From Leptolyngbya sp. PCC 7375 (GTDB lineage Bacteria; Cyanobacteriota; Cyanobacteriia; Phormidesmidales; Phormidesmidaceae), in assembly GCF_000316115.1 (NCBI RefSeq), contig NZ_JH993797.1:2590486-2654485 (forward strand): 64,000 nt of DNA. The letters run 5' to 3'. Below the pieces are notes generated by a model that saw only the letters and a program-made list of their open reading frames with translations, had not been told where the DNA came from and did not search any database. Shown here piece after piece: positions 17,701 to 26,678 of the stretch. Positions within the stretch are counted from its first letter, which is position 1. Every line of letters begins with the position of its first letter. The translations under genes and the position numbers were made by a program.

Positions 17701-18885
17701 ATGAAATCCGCTAAATCCCAGGTTGCTCTACTGGCCTTGTGTCAGGCGACGGCCATGACCATTAATACGGTCTTGGTCACTGTTGCTGTTCTCATCGGCT
17801 ACGCCCTCGCCACAGACAAAGCCCTGGCCACACTGCCACTGGCCATACGCCAAGTTGCAATGATGGTAGCCACGATTCCAGCTTCACTACTCATGCAGAG
17901 AATTGGGCGACGCAATGGGTTTCTGATGGGCAATTTTATCGGTCTGGTTGGTACGGGTGTCGGTATTTATAGTCTCGCCATTGCTAATTTTTGGCTGTTT
18001 ATCCTCTCCATGACGGTGCTCGGCATCTCCGGTGGCTTTTTTGGTTACTATCGTTTTGCAGCAGCTGATGTGGCCGATCACGCATTTCGATCGCAAGCAA
18101 TTTCTTGGGTGTTAGCAGGCGGTATCATTGCAGCCATTCTGGGACCATGGTTGGCCACAGGATCACAAGGATGGTTTAACAGTGAGCTATACATCGGTGC
18201 GCTGGTGGCACTGCTGGGGCTACATGTATTCACGAGTCTTTTGTTATTAGGGTTGCAGATTCCCTCAATGACATCAGCTCACCATACCCAGAACACACGA
18301 CCGCTGGCCGAGATTATGCGACAGCCTAAATTTTTGGTAGCTACCCTGGGAAGCACTGTCAGCTTCAGTGTCATGGCGTTTGTGATGACGGCTACGCCGT
18401 TGGCCATGGCAGCAGAAACCTACTCTTTTGACCAAACGGCTTCTGTCATTCAGTGGCATGTGCTTGGCATGTTTGCTCCCTCGCTGGTGACGGGCTGGCT
18501 GATTAAGCGATTCGGCACGTTGCAAATTATCGTGACTGGGACAGTGCTAAATCTGGCCTGCATGGGGTTAAATTTATCCGGTACCAGCTTTTGGCACTTT
18601 ACTATTGCCCTATTGTTACTGGGCCTAGGTTGGAATTGTATGTACGTGGGTTCCACCACCCTACTCACAGAAACCCGTACACCTGAGGAGAAAGGAAAAG
18701 TTCAGGCGATCCACGACTTTATTATGTTTAGCTTTGTCGCTCTAGCTACATTCCTAGCAGGGCCAATATTTCATCGGTTTGACTGGGAACTTCTTAATCA
18801 GATGAGCTGGCCGCTGGTGCTGCTCACTCTGTTGGTGGTGCTGTGGTTACAGCAAAAGCGATTGCGCAGTCAGCATCTGGTTTAG
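17701..18885 (+). CDS. MFS transporter
   Basis: A 394-aa protein with about 12 membrane helices. The loop 2-3 motif region contains LMQRIGRRNGFLMGN, the standard MFS signature G-x-L-(A/G)-D-R-x-G-R-(K/R) in degenerate form. The middle contains PLAEIMRQPKFLVATLG. The family moves small solutes, and drug or metabolite efflux is likely next to TetR regulators. Its 3' end overlaps the 3' end of the convergent TetR gene by 4 nt, so no terminator fits between them. It begins with ATG at 17701 after an ACCCACCCCC leader with no clear ribosome-binding site. Confidence 0.88.
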   Translation: MKSAKSQVALLALCQATAMTINTVLVTVAVLIGYALATDKALATLPLAIRQVAMMVATIPASLLMQRIGRRNGFLMGNFIGLVGTGVGIYSLAIANFWLFILSMTVLGISGGFFGYYRFAAADVADHAFRSQAISWVLAGGIIAAILGPWLATGSQGWFNSELYIGALVALLGLHVFTSLLLLGLQIPSMTSAHHTQNTRPLAEIMRQPKFLVATLGSTVSFSVMAFVMTATPLAMAAETYSFDQTASVIQWHVLGMFAPSLVTGWLIKRFGTLQIIVTGTVLNLACMGLNLSGTSFWHFTIALLLLGLGWNCMYVGSTTLLTETRTPEEKGKVQAIHDFIMFSFVALATFLAGPIFHRFDWELLNQMSWPLVLLTLLVVLWLQQKRLRSQHLV

Positions 18886-19484
18886 GTCGACTTGCATGAC
18901 TTTGCAACAGCCTGGGCAATTAAGGCCATGGCGGCGCTCTTAAAGGTTTGGCCAATCTGCTCAATTCCTAAATATCGGGCCTGGGAAAAGCCGCCATCGA
19001 TGACCATTGTTAGCTGGGTCGCCAGGATCTGAGGTTGTTTGAGTTTGGCAGCGGTGGTTAGGGTGATGATGCGATCGCACAACGCCCCCTTATGCTCCAA
19101 AACTACCTGCCGCGATAAATGCTCTGCATCCGCAAACTCACTGGCCGTCAGCAAAAACGGACAGCCCTGACAGTCAGACTTCTCTAGCAAATGGGCAATG
19201 AAATCCACAATGCCTACCAGCTGAGCCATGGGCTCAGGGTCACAGTCCGCTAAAGATGCCTCCAACAACTGCCAAAACTGCTGATTCCGTTGCTCCAAGT
19301 ACGCCTGAATCAACGCATCCTTTGACGGAAAGTAGCGATAGAGGCTCGTCTTCGCAATTTTCGCCTCAGCAATCACCCGGTCCACACCCACCGCATGCAG
19401 CCCACATTCATAAAATAATCGACCCGCCACATCTAAAATGTGCTCCTTCAGCGGCTTATCAGTGGCAGCAGACTTACGCGGCAT
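18882..19484 (-). CDS. TetR/AcrR-family transcriptional regulator
   Basis: The start at 19484 (MPRKSAATDKPLKEHILD) is chosen because the helix-turn-helix domain begins directly after it; a longer frame to 19550 has no homology-like sequence. The product is 200 aa. The DNA-binding domain holds GLHAVGVDRVIAEAKIAKTSLYRYF. The ligand domain contains a DCQGCPFL cysteine pair and LVIDGG-type segments of the family that regulates reductases and hydrolases. It is divergent from the F420-type reductase at 19600. Two 16-bp repeats between them (19525-19540 and 19561-19576) are probable operators. Confidence 0.88.
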   Translation of the reverse strand: MPRKSAATDKPLKEHILDVAGRLFYECGLHAVGVDRVIAEAKIAKTSLYRYFPSKDALIQAYLEQRNQQFWQLLEASLADCDPEPMAQLVGIVDFIAHLLEKSDCQGCPFLLTASEFADAEHLSRQVVLEHKGALCDRIITLTTAAKLKQPQILATQLTMVIDGGFSQARYLGIEQIGQTFKSAAMALIAQAVAKSCKST

Positions 19485-19524
19485 AGGCTCTAAAAGAAAT
19501 CCCCAAAATAAATCTATTGACATG

Positions 19525-19576
19525 ATACAGACCTGTCTGTTATTAATCAAACAAGGTTAGATACAGACCTGTACGT
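19525..19576. promoter_or_regulatory. Two 16-bp TetR operator candidates
   Basis: ATACAGACCTGTCTGT (19525-19540) and ATACAGACCTGTACGT (19561-19576) are direct copies of a nearly palindromic site (ACAGAC/GTCTGT). They are spaced 36 bp apart, in the divergent promoter region between the TetR gene and the reductase gene. The position and symmetry suit a TetR dimer repressing both genes. Confidence 0.65.
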
Positions 19577-19599
19577 TTTGATTATTTAGGATTCAAACC

Positions 19600-20285
19600 A
19601 TGAAAATTGGCATTTTAGGAGTGGCAACATGGGACGTTCCCTCGGCATCCTCTGGGCAGAGCAAGGCCATCAAGTCTTTTTTGGTGCTCGTACCCAGGAA
19701 AAAGGACAGCAGCTTGCTGAACAGATAGGACTTAACACCCAAGGTGGCAACAATACCGAAGCCGCTGAATTTGGTGACGTCCTTCTCTACACCATTCGCG
19801 GCGTTAACCCAGCCGAGATATTATCAACCCCAGATGTTCTGGATAGCAAAGTATTAATTGACTGCAACAACTTTGAAATTCCAGCAGAATTTGCTTACGA
19901 ACCAGTCACCTATTCTCTTGCCGAAACTCTAGCGGATCAAGTTCCTAATGCCAAAGTCGTTAAAGCTTTCAACACGATGGCTCAGGAGGTCTTCGAACTC
20001 TCTCCGCAACCTCTAGACCAGCATAATGTCTCAGTCTTTTTAGCAGGTGATGATGCCACTGCTAAAAAGGCCGTTGCCCAACTAGCCCAAGAAATCGGCT
20101 TTAATCCTATAGACTGCGGCCCTCTACGTCAAGCCAGGTTACTCGAAAGTCTCGGCGACTTTATCCGCCTGATGATCATCGGCCAAGGCATGGGACCTTA
20201 CGCCACCCTATCTGTGCAAACATTACCCCCAGCCAATCAAGCACGTCTGGGTGGTCGCCAATCATCAAACCTGAAGATGCAATAA
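19600..20285 (+). pseudogene. NADPH-dependent F420 reductase-like protein, one-base frameshift
   Basis: From the ATG at 19600 the sequence reads MKIGILGV, then shifts: GTGGCAACATGG should be GTG-GGC-AAC-ATG, so one G appears to be lost inside the GxGxxG nucleotide-binding motif (about 19621). The rest (GRSLGILWAEQGHQVFFGAR to ARLGGRQSSNLKMQ) is a full-length reductase of the FNO/YqjI-like family, about 228 aa when repaired. Typical segments are VIDCNNFE, KVVKAFNTMAQ and the C-terminal GGRQ. An internal ATG at 19629 would make a protein without its cofactor-binding start. The lesion may be real or a homopolymer error. It is controlled by the divergent TetR. Confidence 0.75.
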
Positions 20286-20301
20286 ATCCAATGCCAGCAG
20301 C

Positions 20302-20793
20302 CTACAAGAAAGGATTTACACCGCCTCCTGTCACCTCACAAACATAATTCAGAACAACGGGTGCCCGAGGTGCTCCATCCAACTCTGGCGGATACTGCGT
20401 TACCCTCAAATACTCACTGTCATCAGAGTTCCACTGATCTAACAGAACAATATCATAGGATAATTGTTCATCTACTGAACTGCCAGTAAACTCATACTCC
20501 CATGCCCATGGCTCACCAAATTCGTTGTAGTCAGCATAGGCACTCAGCTCGTCGCTGACCCCCAGAAATTGAGGAAAATCTCTCTCATCACTAGTCAGAA
20601 ATAATCCCCCTTGGGTGGTGAACAACTCGACATTGAGGTCTTCCAATCCCTCTTGACTGGAACAAACATAATCTACATAAAAACCCAATGGGGGCTCAAA
20701 CGAATCGTACTGTGCCTGGGCAGCAGGACCAAAGAACACTAAAGCAGAGCCAACACCGATAGAAATTGTGAGTAAGGGTTTCATGCTCTCCAT
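20302..20793 (-). CDS. Secreted protein of unknown function
   Basis: A 163-aa product (or 160 aa from the second ATG at 20784). It has an N-terminal signal peptide, MKPLLTISIGVGSALVFFGP, followed by the AQA-Q cleavage site at about residue 30. The mature part is acidic, rich in Tyr, Asp and Glu, and has two cysteines (YVCSSQEG and YVCEVTGG) that could form one disulfide. No family is recognised. It is convergent with the frameshifted reductase, whose stop lies 17 nt away. Confidence 0.6.
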   Translation of the reverse strand: MESMKPLLTISIGVGSALVFFGPAAQAQYDSFEPPLGFYVDYVCSSQEGLEDLNVELFTTQGGLFLTSDERDFPQFLGVSDELSAYADYNEFGEPWAWEYEFTGSSVDEQLSYDIVLLDQWNSDDSEYLRVTQYPPELDGAPRAPVVLNYVCEVTGGGVNPFL

Positions 20794-21168
20794 ATGCGTG
20801 CGTATGAGTAGTAATTCTGGCGTTACTGATCCTCAGAAAGATTTAATCTAAAAAATTACAAATTTAGGGTAAGCCTGCCAGATCGATTCATCCTCTCAAG
20901 CAGCAACGGCAAAATTTTCAACGATTAGTTACAGCCGTTGTTCATAGAGCAATAGTGCCCAGTACGCCCATAAGAATCACATTTTTTTGATATCGACATA
21001 GCCCAGCTTGCGCAGGAGGTTGCATTAATGCAATTTAATCGGTCTCACCCCCTAACTCTGCTGAAGGAGTAGACACGCAAACATTGACTGACAGTGCAAT
21101 GATGAGCAGCATCGTCGGTCAAATGCCTAAAATTAGACGCCTAAAGTTAGCAATGTTTACCAGAACAC
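20794..21168. other. Intergenic region, no gene seen
   Basis: No credible reading frame is visible. Close to its right end two direct repeats CCTAAA-n-TTAG (CCTAAAATTAG at 21125-21135 and CCTAAAGTTAG at 21140-21150) lie just upstream of a strong promoter and may bind an activator or repressor. Confidence 0.5.
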
Positions 21169-21197
21169 TTGACGACTTTCTAGAAAAACGGTAACAA
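21169..21197 (+). promoter_or_regulatory. Strong sigma-70-type promoter
   Basis: TTGACG (21169-21174), a 17-bp spacer and TAACAA (21192-21197). It predicts a transcript starting near 21204 with a leader of about 150 nt before the small ORF at 21352. Two CCTAAA-n-TTAG direct repeats lie 19-44 bp upstream of the -35 box. Confidence 0.55.
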
Positions 21198-21351
21198 TAG
21201 ATACAGAAATGAACGTTCGTGATCCATTCATTACTTCTTTTGCTAGTGAGTTGGGTCATGGAAGTAGGCAGCAGAGCTTCTATGCACTGCAATCCGAAGG
21301 AACGCACCTCAATTTCTAGACACATCACGTTGTATTGAGGAAGTTAATCCC

Positions 21352-21495
21352 ATGACACTACATCCTGTTACTCCCCTAACCTCTGTTGAGAACAAAGGAC
21401 GCCTTCTTAAGCATGCCAATCGTCAGCAATCGCGCAATCGTCAACGCTCTATGTTGATGCGCACTATTCAGCAGGTTGCTACTGAACAAATGTAA
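21352..21495 (+). CDS. Small basic protein (47 aa), unknown
   Basis: An ATG at 21352, preceded by TTGAGGAAG, opens a 47-codon frame that starts MTLHPVTPLTSVENKGRLLK. It continues with a strongly basic stretch (HANRQQSRNRQRSMLMRTIQ) and stops at 21493-21495. It has its own promoter 150 bp upstream and a hairpin terminator 36 bp downstream, making a neat monocistronic unit. The charge pattern suggests nucleic-acid or membrane-surface binding. No family is recognised. The long leader could itself be a regulatory RNA. Confidence 0.5.
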   Translation: MTLHPVTPLTSVENKGRLLKHANRQQSRNRQRSMLMRTIQQVATEQM

Positions 21496-21530
21496 GCGCT
21501 GTTTACTCTCCTCTTTTTTATTAACTCTAA

Positions 21531-21560
21531 AAGGGTCCTGATCGATTGATCAGGACCCTT
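21531..21560. terminator. Perfect hairpin, probably bidirectional terminator
   Basis: Arms of 13 bp (AAGGGTCCTGATC and its exact complement) around a GATT loop, between the small ORF at 21352-21495 and the convergent DUF2811 gene. Short T-rich sequence flanks both sides. Confidence 0.75.
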
Positions 21561-21691
21561 CTATGCCGTTAAGCCTAATGTCTGCACCGCTGAGTGAGTC
21601 GCTGAGGTCTACGCTGAGATCATCGGCAGGACCGATGCCTGGACACGGGCGGATGGACACTCACGATGAAGATCACGTAGCCGATCAACCG

Positions 21692-21910
21692 CTATGCGGC
21701 ACAGCCGAACAAACTGTTCAAGTAGAGTTTATTCACCTGGGGCTGATTCACACCATTTTGCATGAGAAAGAGAGACAGAGCGGCCTGCATCACCCGTTCC
21801 TGGCTCCACAGTTCATGGGTGCTCAAATAATCCTGCATTGATTGATGTAGCGTTTCGGGAATCTCGATCATGAGGCTGACAGTGGCTGGAGCTGTAGTCA
21901 TTGGAGTCAT
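21692..21910 (-). CDS. DUF2811-type small protein
   Basis: A 72-residue protein from the ATG at 21910 (69 from 21901). It begins MTPMTTAPATVSLMIEIPET, followed by HQSMQDYLSTHELWSQERVM and AALSLFLMQNG. The order (short beta strand, IPE-LH helix, W-x-x-(E/D)-R-V helix, FLMQNG helix) matches the small cyanobacterial family DUF2811, which looks like a ribbon-helix-helix-type fold. Its role is not established. A longer frame to 21982 adds a leader with no matching sequence and is less likely. It is convergent with the small ORF at 21352. Confidence 0.7.
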   Translation of the reverse strand: MTPMTTAPATVSLMIEIPETLHQSMQDYLSTHELWSQERVMQAALSLFLMQNGVNQPQVNKLYLNSLFGCAA

Positions 21911-22444
21911 AGAGATAACGAGATAAATGTATAGACACAACAAACTGGAACCTAGTAGCAACTCTTTGCCCAAGCGTGCCACGGAGGGCTAACGACATTT
22001 GGAACACAGGGCAAAGAAGACATAACTAGGTCGCCTGATGCAGTGGTGTTTCATTGTGCAGGAGACCTTAGGAATTCGCAATGTCCGTCAGTTTTGAGAA
22101 TGGTCTAATTCGAAATTTAGGCTGACGACACCAATAGGGTTCAGCCCATTTTTTTGTTAATTATCGTTACAAACTGAGAGCGATCCCCGGTCTTCATCAT
22201 TTTCCACAAAAGGGCTGAATGCACTGAATCTTCGTCTTAATTTGTGGATAACTCCATTTGAACTGGGGAAAAGTCACGGAAAACCCTGGGGAAAACGCCT
22301 TCTATTCTTAAGAAAAATAAAGTCGCAAATTTACGCAAATAGACCTCGGTGCATGGGACGGAGGTTGGCACTTCATAAACACTGCTCAACGCCAACCTTC
22401 GGTAATTTTTGGGGGTAAATGCCAATGACCACTGCCTAATACCT
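21911..22444. other. 534-bp intergenic region, no gene recognised
   Basis: Short frames exist but show no domain or coding pattern. The right part (about 22250-22440) is AT-rich and precedes the MOSC gene. No clear promoter could be assigned. Confidence 0.4.
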
Positions 22445-22918
22445 ATGAAAAAAACATCCTCAGGTCAAATCATCCAAATCAACATCTCTGACGGCGGCAC
22501 TCCCAAACGTCCTATTTTCGAAGTTCAAATCACTCCAGGCGGTCTCACCGGCGATCGCCAACGCAACCTCAAATATCACGGTGGTCCAGACCGTGCCGTT
22601 TGCCTCTGGTCTGCCGATATCATCCAAACCTTACAAAACGAAGGCCACCCCATAGCACCAGGCAGCACTGGCGAAAATATCACGGTGGCTGGCCTCACGT
22701 GGGCACAGCTTGCACCGAATATGCAACTTCAGCTTGGCGACACAGTTCGGCTGCTGATCACCGACTATGCTGCCCCCTGCCGCCACATTAGCCGCTACTT
22801 CAGCGATCGTCGCTACAGCCGCATTAGCCAAAAACACCATCCCGGTACCAGTCGTCTCTATGCCCGCGTTTTATCTCCGGGTCTTGTCCACGTCGGAAAT
22901 AACATACAGCTCATTTGA
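22445..22918 (+). CDS. MOSC domain protein (YiiM-like)
   Basis: The ATG at 22445 (MKKTSSGQIIQINISDGGTP) is preferred over the one at 22409 because it fits the family start. The 157-aa product is a stand-alone MOSC (Moco sulfurase C-terminal) domain. Conserved features are GLTGDRQRNLKYHGGPDRAV, GSTGENITVAGL, and the Cys-containing APCRHISRYF that forms the active or ligand site. Members such as YiiM handle N-hydroxylated compounds or bind the molybdenum cofactor. No molybdoenzyme gene is adjacent, so the electron partner is unknown. It fits the detoxification theme of the region. Confidence 0.85.
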   Translation: MKKTSSGQIIQINISDGGTPKRPIFEVQITPGGLTGDRQRNLKYHGGPDRAVCLWSADIIQTLQNEGHPIAPGSTGENITVAGLTWAQLAPNMQLQLGDTVRLLITDYAAPCRHISRYFSDRRYSRISQKHHPGTSRLYARVLSPGLVHVGNNIQLI

Positions 22919-23073
22919 AGTCTCCTCAGGTCCCTCGTCACAGCCTGCTATGAAACAATTTGTCCTGAAAGGCTGGCTCTAAGTGTCTTACCAGAATCCA
23001 CTGGTGAAGACCCTACCCGTTTGTGCTGCATTGGTTTCGGTGCATGGATAGGGCACCTTACAAGGTGTGGCAT

Positions 23074-24552
23074 CTAAAATCCCGGTGGTTGCCAACATTC
23101 TCCAATGTATTGATCTAACATTTGGGCAATGCTTAACAATTCCATCTCTCGCCAACGTTTTCCCACTAGTTGAACCCCTACCGGTAGTCCTTGGGATGTT
23201 TGCCCCACGGGTATGACAACCGCCGGATGGCCACTTAAGCTAAATGGAATCGTATAGGCACCATTGGCAATACTGTGGGGATATTGTTTGCCATTGACCT
23301 CCACAGCAGTCCAGGCAGGTCGATGGGTAAAGGCTGCTGTCGCCGCCACGGGCATCAGCCAGACATCCCATGGTTCTAAGGCTGCATCCAACCTAGCAAT
23401 ATAGTTATCGCGCTCTGTCAGGGTTTCAAAGTAACCCTTGAGGCTAGGTCGCAATAGCTCTGGCCAGAGCTTGGCAAAATTACCTAATTGACGAAGGTTG
23501 CGATCGCCCTGGGTCGCCGTTCGATATAACAGTGTTAAACTGCGTCGGATCGTATACCAATCCTTAGGTTGGGCGTAGTTATTAAGATAGGCCGCCATTT
23601 GACCATACAGCGTCCATATCTCAGTCAAATCAAAATCATCTGGTGACCATTGATCTGTCTGGGCTCCAGCTTCTGTTAAAGTATGTACCACTGTTTGCAT
23701 CGCTGCAAGAATCTCAGCGGCTACCGGAATCTCTGGCCATTCATAAATCCACGCAATTTTTAGCTCACTGAGTTCTTTGTCAGAAGGCACATCTAAAGGC
23801 ACTGGCGGAATCTCTGGGCGTCGTGGATCGGCACCTGCTAGCAATGAAAATCCCAACCGTAAATCCTCTATGGAACGGGCAAAGCACCCTATGGTCAGCA
23901 TTTGCCGCAGGCAGTGGGGCATTCCAGGTGTTTCTGGAATATGACCTGCTGTGGAAATCCTTCGCTCCGTTGGCTTTAGCCCATATACTCCACAAAAATG
24001 AGCGGGTTGACGTACCGATCCAGCAATGTCATTACCAATCTCCAGTGGCGATAATCCGGCTGCCACTGCCGCCGCACTGCCGCCTGAACTCCCTCCAGCT
24101 GTATAGTCAACATTCCAGGGATTATTCACCCGAGGGAAAAGAGAATTTGTACTTTGAAAATCTGCCGCTAGTTCCGCCAAATTAGACTTGCCCATAATTA
24201 CAGCCCCAGCTGCTCTTAGACGAGCCACCACTGTGGCATCCTGCTTTGGAACATAATCTTTGAGAGGCGGATAGCCCACCGTTGTCTGGAGACCAGCAGT
24301 TTCAAAAATATCTTTTACAGTCATGGGCACACCATGCAAAGGTCCCCAATTTTCTCCTTTTGCCAGAGCATCGTCTGCTTGTTGCGCCTGTTTTCTTGCC
24401 CCCTCCGCATCCAAAGTGCAAATAGCATTCAGCCGAGGATTATATCGATTAATCTGGTCTAAATGAGCTTCTAGCAACGCTACAGCAGAGATCTTGCCGT
24501 CCCGAATCATTTTTGCCAGCTTATGGGCAGGTAGAAACACCAGATCGCTCAT
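23074..24552 (-). CDS. Amidase-signature family hydrolase
   Basis: The start at 24552 (MSDLVFLPAHKLAKMIRDG) is chosen because it is the normal family N-terminus; the frame extends upstream without homology. The 492-aa enzyme has the Ser-cisSer-Lys triad: Lys80 in VPMTVKDIF, the GGSSGGSAAAVAAG loop (Ser155), and the nucleophile Ser179 in GNDIAGSVRQPAHFCG. It hydrolyses amide bonds in a cytoplasmic setting, but the substrate is not predictable. It lies 71 nt downstream of the LysR-type regulator on the same strand, so it may be co-transcribed with it. Confidence 0.9.
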   Translation of the reverse strand: MSDLVFLPAHKLAKMIRDGKISAVALLEAHLDQINRYNPRLNAICTLDAEGARKQAQQADDALAKGENWGPLHGVPMTVKDIFETAGLQTTVGYPPLKDYVPKQDATVVARLRAAGAVIMGKSNLAELAADFQSTNSLFPRVNNPWNVDYTAGGSSGGSAAAVAAGLSPLEIGNDIAGSVRQPAHFCGVYGLKPTERRISTAGHIPETPGMPHCLRQMLTIGCFARSIEDLRLGFSLLAGADPRRPEIPPVPLDVPSDKELSELKIAWIYEWPEIPVAAEILAAMQTVVHTLTEAGAQTDQWSPDDFDLTEIWTLYGQMAAYLNNYAQPKDWYTIRRSLTLLYRTATQGDRNLRQLGNFAKLWPELLRPSLKGYFETLTERDNYIARLDAALEPWDVWLMPVAATAAFTHRPAWTAVEVNGKQYPHSIANGAYTIPFSLSGHPAVVIPVGQTSQGLPVGVQLVGKRWREMELLSIAQMLDQYIGECWQPPGF

Positions 24553-24622
24553 TAGATTGATTTTCCATAGGCTAAAGGACACATTATAGGATTGCCTGGA
24601 GGTGAAGACGGTAGGCGTTAGA

Positions 24623-25516
24623 CTACACAGCCAGTGTTTCCTGACGCTGACGAAAGTAGTCCACCAAAAAATCAATCGCCCGACGTACCCGCAAAGGTAA
24701 ATGCTGACGATTGGGATACACAATCCAGGTAGAGCGATCCCGATCCCAGAAGTCTTGCAAAATAGGTAATACCTGTCCAGCCTCTAAAGCTTCCGCCAAA
24801 TTTACCCGAGGCGAATAGGCAATGCCTAATCCCATCACAGCTGCTGCTGCTAACGCTGGTCCATTGTTGCTACGCCAGGCCCCAGATACCCGGATAAACC
24901 GTTCTCCATTAGGGTAGGAAAATCGCCAGCGGTCGGTATTGGCAATTAAACAAGCATGGTCGCGCAGTTCCTCTGGCTCGATGGGCTTACCCCATGCCCG
25001 TAAATAGTCAGGACTGGCACAGGCCACCAGGGTGCGCCCGGTTAGTTTGCGAGCAATAAGACTGCTATCTTGCAGCACTCCATAGCGAATGGCAAAGTCA
25101 AACCCTTCATCAATCAGGTCGATATTACGGGTATTAAAGTCGATGTCGATGTGCACTTGGGGGTGCTGTCGAGCAAACTCTGCCAAAGCGAGGGCCACAT
25201 AGCGTTCTGCAAAAGCTCCTGCTGCCGACACGCGAATGCGACCTACCACCTCAGCCGTCTCACCCACCACCACCTGGTTGGCTTCTTCTAACCCTGCCAC
25301 CAGTTCAGAACAGCGACGATAGTATTCTGCTCCAGCATCTGTCATTCGCACCTTACGGGTGGAGCGGGCCAATAACCGAATGCCTAATCGCTCCTCCAGA
25401 GCAGCCACCTGACGACTGACATAGGATGTGGAAACGCCCAGCCGCTTTGCGGCAGCGGAGAAACTACCTGCATCCACCACGGTCACAAATTCTGACACAC
25501 CATCCCAAATGCCCAT
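24623..25516 (-). CDS. LysR-family transcriptional regulator
   Basis: A 297-aa regulator. The N-terminal winged helix-turn-helix reads FVTVVDAGSFSAAAKRLGVS and YVSRQVAALEERLG, and the effector-binding domain spans about residues 90-290. It belongs to the CrgA/YafC-like group with the SxxARKL-type region (DSSLIARKLTGRTL). It is divergent from the DJ-1/PfpI gene at 25765 with a 248-bp gap, the usual arrangement for LysR control of a neighbour, and lies upstream of the amidase on the same strand. The effector is unknown. Confidence 0.9.
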   Translation of the reverse strand: MGIWDGVSEFVTVVDAGSFSAAAKRLGVSTSYVSRQVAALEERLGIRLLARSTRKVRMTDAGAEYYRRCSELVAGLEEANQVVVGETAEVVGRIRVSAAGAFAERYVALALAEFARQHPQVHIDIDFNTRNIDLIDEGFDFAIRYGVLQDSSLIARKLTGRTLVACASPDYLRAWGKPIEPEELRDHACLIANTDRWRFSYPNGERFIRVSGAWRSNNGPALAAAAVMGLGIAYSPRVNLAEALEAGQVLPILQDFWDRDRSTWIVYPNRQHLPLRVRRAIDFLVDYFRQRQETLAV

Positions 25517-25764
25517 GAATCTATATTATTGCTGCTGAGCAAAGGTCATTTAACTAAACTCGATTTTATATTGCCTGAGCAACAATAAGCATATAGTTGA
25601 CCGATTCGATCCAACTGGGACTGTAGTATTGGCTTTTAAGACAATGCCGACGGGTATTGACAGTTAGGCAAAATAGCATTGGTTCAGCGTGCTTTAGGGT
25701 TTTCGGATTAATTTCTTTGTGCTAAATTTTTCAGATTTTCTAAATTCTTTAGGAGCAACGTTCC

Positions 25765-26451
25765 ATGGCGAATCCTCGTATTCTGATTGTTCTCACGTCC
25801 CACGACCAACTAGGTGACACCGGACATGCCACTGGGTTCTGGCTAGAAGAACTGGCCTGTCCCTATTACACCTTTTTAGATGCTGATGCCACTGTTACGC
25901 TTGCATCTATCCAGGGGGGGCAGGCCCCGTTAGATCCGACAAGTCACCTAGAGGAGAGTCAAACTGATGATACAAAGCGTTTTATAGCAGATAGTGCAGC
26001 CCAAAACGCATTAGCCAATACCCTGGCTATTGACCAGGTTGATGCAGGTGATTATGACGCTATTTTTATGCCCGGTGGTCACGGCACCATGTGGGACTTT
26101 GCGACCAGTTCTACCCTGAGCAATTTGATTGAAGCCTTTGATGAGGAAGAGAAAATCATTGCAGCTGTCTGTCATGCGCCTGCTGGATTGGTGAATGTGA
26201 AAACCTCTGCGGGTGAGCCGTTGATCAAGGGTAAAGTAGTCACTGCCTTTTCTAATAGTGAAGAAAAGGCGGTTGAATTAGACACGGTTGTTCCCTTCTT
26301 GTTAGAAACTCGTCTACGGGAGTTGGGGGCCATCTTTGAAGCCGGTCCAGACTGGGGAGCTTTTGCTAAGCAGGACGGTAACTTGATTACGGGGCAAAAT
26401 CCAGCTTCGTCTGAACCAGCAGCTCAGGCGGTTTTGGCGGCGTTAAAGTAG
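25765..26451 (+). CDS. DJ-1/PfpI superfamily protein (Hsp31-like class I glutamine amidotransferase fold)
   Basis: A 228-aa protein with the nucleophile elbow AAVCHAPAGLV (Cys136, His137) and Glu29 (WLEELACPY), the residues that form the DJ-1/Hsp31 active site. The segments MPGGHGTMWDF and GKVVTAFSNSEE follow the family order. Hsp31-type members act as glyoxalase III or deglycase-like enzymes against methylglyoxal. That role would suit the divergent LysR regulator and nearby GST-type protein, though it is inferred. It has an AGGAGC site 9 nt before the ATG. Confidence 0.88.
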   Translation: MANPRILIVLTSHDQLGDTGHATGFWLEELACPYYTFLDADATVTLASIQGGQAPLDPTSHLEESQTDDTKRFIADSAAQNALANTLAIDQVDAGDYDAIFMPGGHGTMWDFATSSTLSNLIEAFDEEEKIIAAVCHAPAGLVNVKTSAGEPLIKGKVVTAFSNSEEKAVELDTVVPFLLETRLRELGAIFEAGPDWGAFAKQDGNLITGQNPASSEPAAQAVLAALK

Positions 26452-26678
26452 GCTTTGGAAAAGTTTTTGAGTGGTGTGCGATCGCATCACGCTGATGGAA
26501 AATCGGATGCGATCGCACAGAGTGAACAAATGTCCCCCTTACTCCCTCTTCCCCTTGAACTCTCCTTATCCTCCATCACCTTCCACTTTTATCAAGATTC
26601 TTATCGCAAAAGTGTCACTTAGCACCTATTAAGGCAAAATTGGGCGGCTACAATAGCCTCACCACACTGGCAAAGGCG
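26452..26678. other. Intergenic with paired HIP1 octamers
   Basis: Two copies of TGCGATCGCA about 40 bp apart (near 26477 and 26509) form an inverted pair that could fold as a hairpin after the DJ-1 gene. No gene is present. Confidence 0.4.
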
